Shown here: positions 62,711 through 64,000 of the stretch, piece after piece
Position numbering within the stretch: position 1 is the stretch's first letter
How the letters are laid out: every line of letters starts with the position of its first letter
Assembly: GCA_963693305.1 (NCBI GenBank)
Contig: OY855910.1
Coordinates: 20,180,362 to 20,244,361, forward strand
Direction: 5' to 3'
Length of the DNA stretch: 64,000 bases
Origin: Meandrina meandrites
Taxonomy: Eukaryota > Cnidaria > Anthozoa > Scleractinia > Meandrinidae
Program-made: the position numbers and the translations under genes
Notes under the pieces: model-generated
The model's input: only the letters and a program-made list of their open reading frames with translations
The model's database searches: none
What the model was told of the DNA's origin: nothing

Positions 62711-64000
62711 AATTTTTCAGGGGCGAATGACGTCATCTCCATGCCATGTGCTTCTGCCTCGATTCTGCTGTTTCGTTGTTTGGAGTGATTTCTCTCGACA
62801 AAATTGTCCTCTGTTATGGTCTGTTATCGCTGCTATTTTGAGGGTTATCATCCAAGGAAGAAGAATTTTAATCAGCCACTGAACGTTGTAAAAGGAGCGG
62901 AAATCGAGTAAGTCGATTCGTTGTTTTATAGGCAAGGTAAACCAGCGTGTTTACATGCAAAACGATTCACAAACGCGACTTCGTAGCTCAATCTCGCGAC
63001 TTCATCGCTCGCTTGGCCACTTCGCGGCCAAAACCTTGTTTCTCTCGCTTATTTAACTCATGAGATCGACTTGTAGCAAGTCTAAAGAGTGGGTGGAATA
63101 AGGATCAAAATTGTTTTATCGCTTCTTTGAATTTGTATTGTATAGTTATTCGCAGAATTTTAAGGCATTTTGATTAGGAAATCATTCATATTGAATATTA
63201 TGAGTGTATTGAGTATGTACGAAAAGTTGATGTGCTGTGCCTCGATCTATTTTCAGAAGTCTGTGTGTTGAAGTCTGTGGAGTTTTAGAAGTTGTGTAGT
63301 GTCAAAAGATAACAACTAAAGTGAAATAAATAATTATTTGTCGTGTACATGATAATTAATTTCTGAGCTTATTGCTTGAATAGCTACTAAAACAGTTAGG
63401 TGTCATAATCGTCATAGCACATTGATTCCCCAGGCAATGTTTTTGCGCAAAACGGCCTTATTAGCAAGCTCTTATTACAAGGACATCATTAGCATTGTTT
63501 TGTTTACATGTGATTTTGCTTCTCTTTTATTCTCAATCTTCGTTTTTTACTCTTCGTTTCTCTTTTTGGCCTTATTGAGGTTGTGAAGCGAGTTAAAAAA
63601 TAGAGGAAAGTCCTTGGACAGCGAAAAAAAAAAGCAAAACAAGGACCTAAGAAGAACACAAAAGCGGAATTTGCCGAAAGCAAGAAGAAAACCTGGCCGA
63701 CAGCAACAAGGAATCCTTCGAACAAATCGAACTACCCGGTGCTACTTCATTTTCTGTACTCTTCCCCCGCATATTTTTCTTAGTTTTTCCATTTCTCTCG
63801 CACGCTCAAGTTCAATAAAGAAAAACATGTGACTGTCACACTATTAATACCTTTGAATTCCCGCGAACAACATTTCACTCGGTATGAATAGTAGGGGTGT
63901 CATAATCTCATTGGCCGGCGGCATATCCTGTTGACAGAAGGGCGTAACGTGTTTACAAATCTTCAAATGGCGAACACTCGCAATCGTTTCGCACGAGAAT
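62711..64000. other. Flanking DNA, no gene recognised
   Basis: No supported coding region. An AATAAAG signal-like word lies near 63,812 after a T- and C-rich tract. The text CGCGACTTC recurs near 62,980-63,030. Confidence 0.35.

Noticed and set aside
1..64000. CRISPR array, bacterial operon or phage genome
   Set aside because: No regular short spaced repeats; the gene style, LINEs, SINE, LTR element and telomere repeat point to an animal genome.

Overview
This window looks like an AT-rich animal genome, most plausibly a cnidarian such as an anthozoan or coral. The reasons are the mix of elements (RTE-like, CR1/L2-like and L1-like LINE pieces, BEL/Pao, a large Polinton/Maverick, Harbinger, TTAA-target MITEs, a tRNA-derived SINE) and an interstitial TTAGGG-type telomere tract. 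The species call is inference. I found no intact ordinary host gene; what can be read is mobile DNA and broken gene fragments.

Bases 1-35,150 are a mosaic of repeats. It holds decayed coding fragments (a SWIM zinc-finger-like gene, a RecQ-like helicase piece, a Harbinger transposase with a possible partner gene, an L1-like ORF1, Crypton/DUF3504-like exons). It also holds a LINE with a 5' inversion and a clean 15-bp target duplication, a SINE with a 13-bp target duplication, several MITE-like elements with visible inverted ends, long hairpins, and an array of about 0.7-kb repeats that is itself riddled with insertions.

Bases 35,151-61,651 are one Polinton/Maverick, a virus-like DNA transposon. 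It has 347-bp terminal inverted repeats and a 6-bp target duplication (GGTGTT) on both sides. It encodes protein-primed DNA polymerase B, an FtsK/A32-type packaging ATPase, an adenain-like cysteine protease, minor (penton) and major capsid proteins, a chromodomain retroviral-type integrase, a zinc-ribbon/phospholipase A2 protein, and a large phage-tail-fibre-like protein. Further genes are a VLTF3-like zinc-ribbon protein, two tandem paralogues with an HNH-like outline, a small membrane protein, a repeat-bearing proline/acidic protein and several small proteins. Replication genes read leftward near the left end; capsid, protease and integrase genes read rightward near the right end. Most reading frames have a TATATA(A/G) element just before the ATG.

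This copy is no longer functional. A 5'-truncated LINE splits polymerase B. A complete, apparently young BEL/Pao retrotransposon (49,408-57,015; 403-bp LTRs that read as identical; 5-bp duplication TATTG; one open frame of about 2,170 codons) sits inside the major capsid gene. The penton, zinc-ribbon/PLA2 and leftmost genes carry frameshifts, the fibre gene probably does too, and a 253-bp tandem duplication lies before the capsid gene. Because the breaks are few and the frames otherwise clear, the Polinton itself looks fairly recent.

Bases 61,652-64,000 are flanking DNA with one dispersed repeat shared with position 17,310 and no gene I can support.
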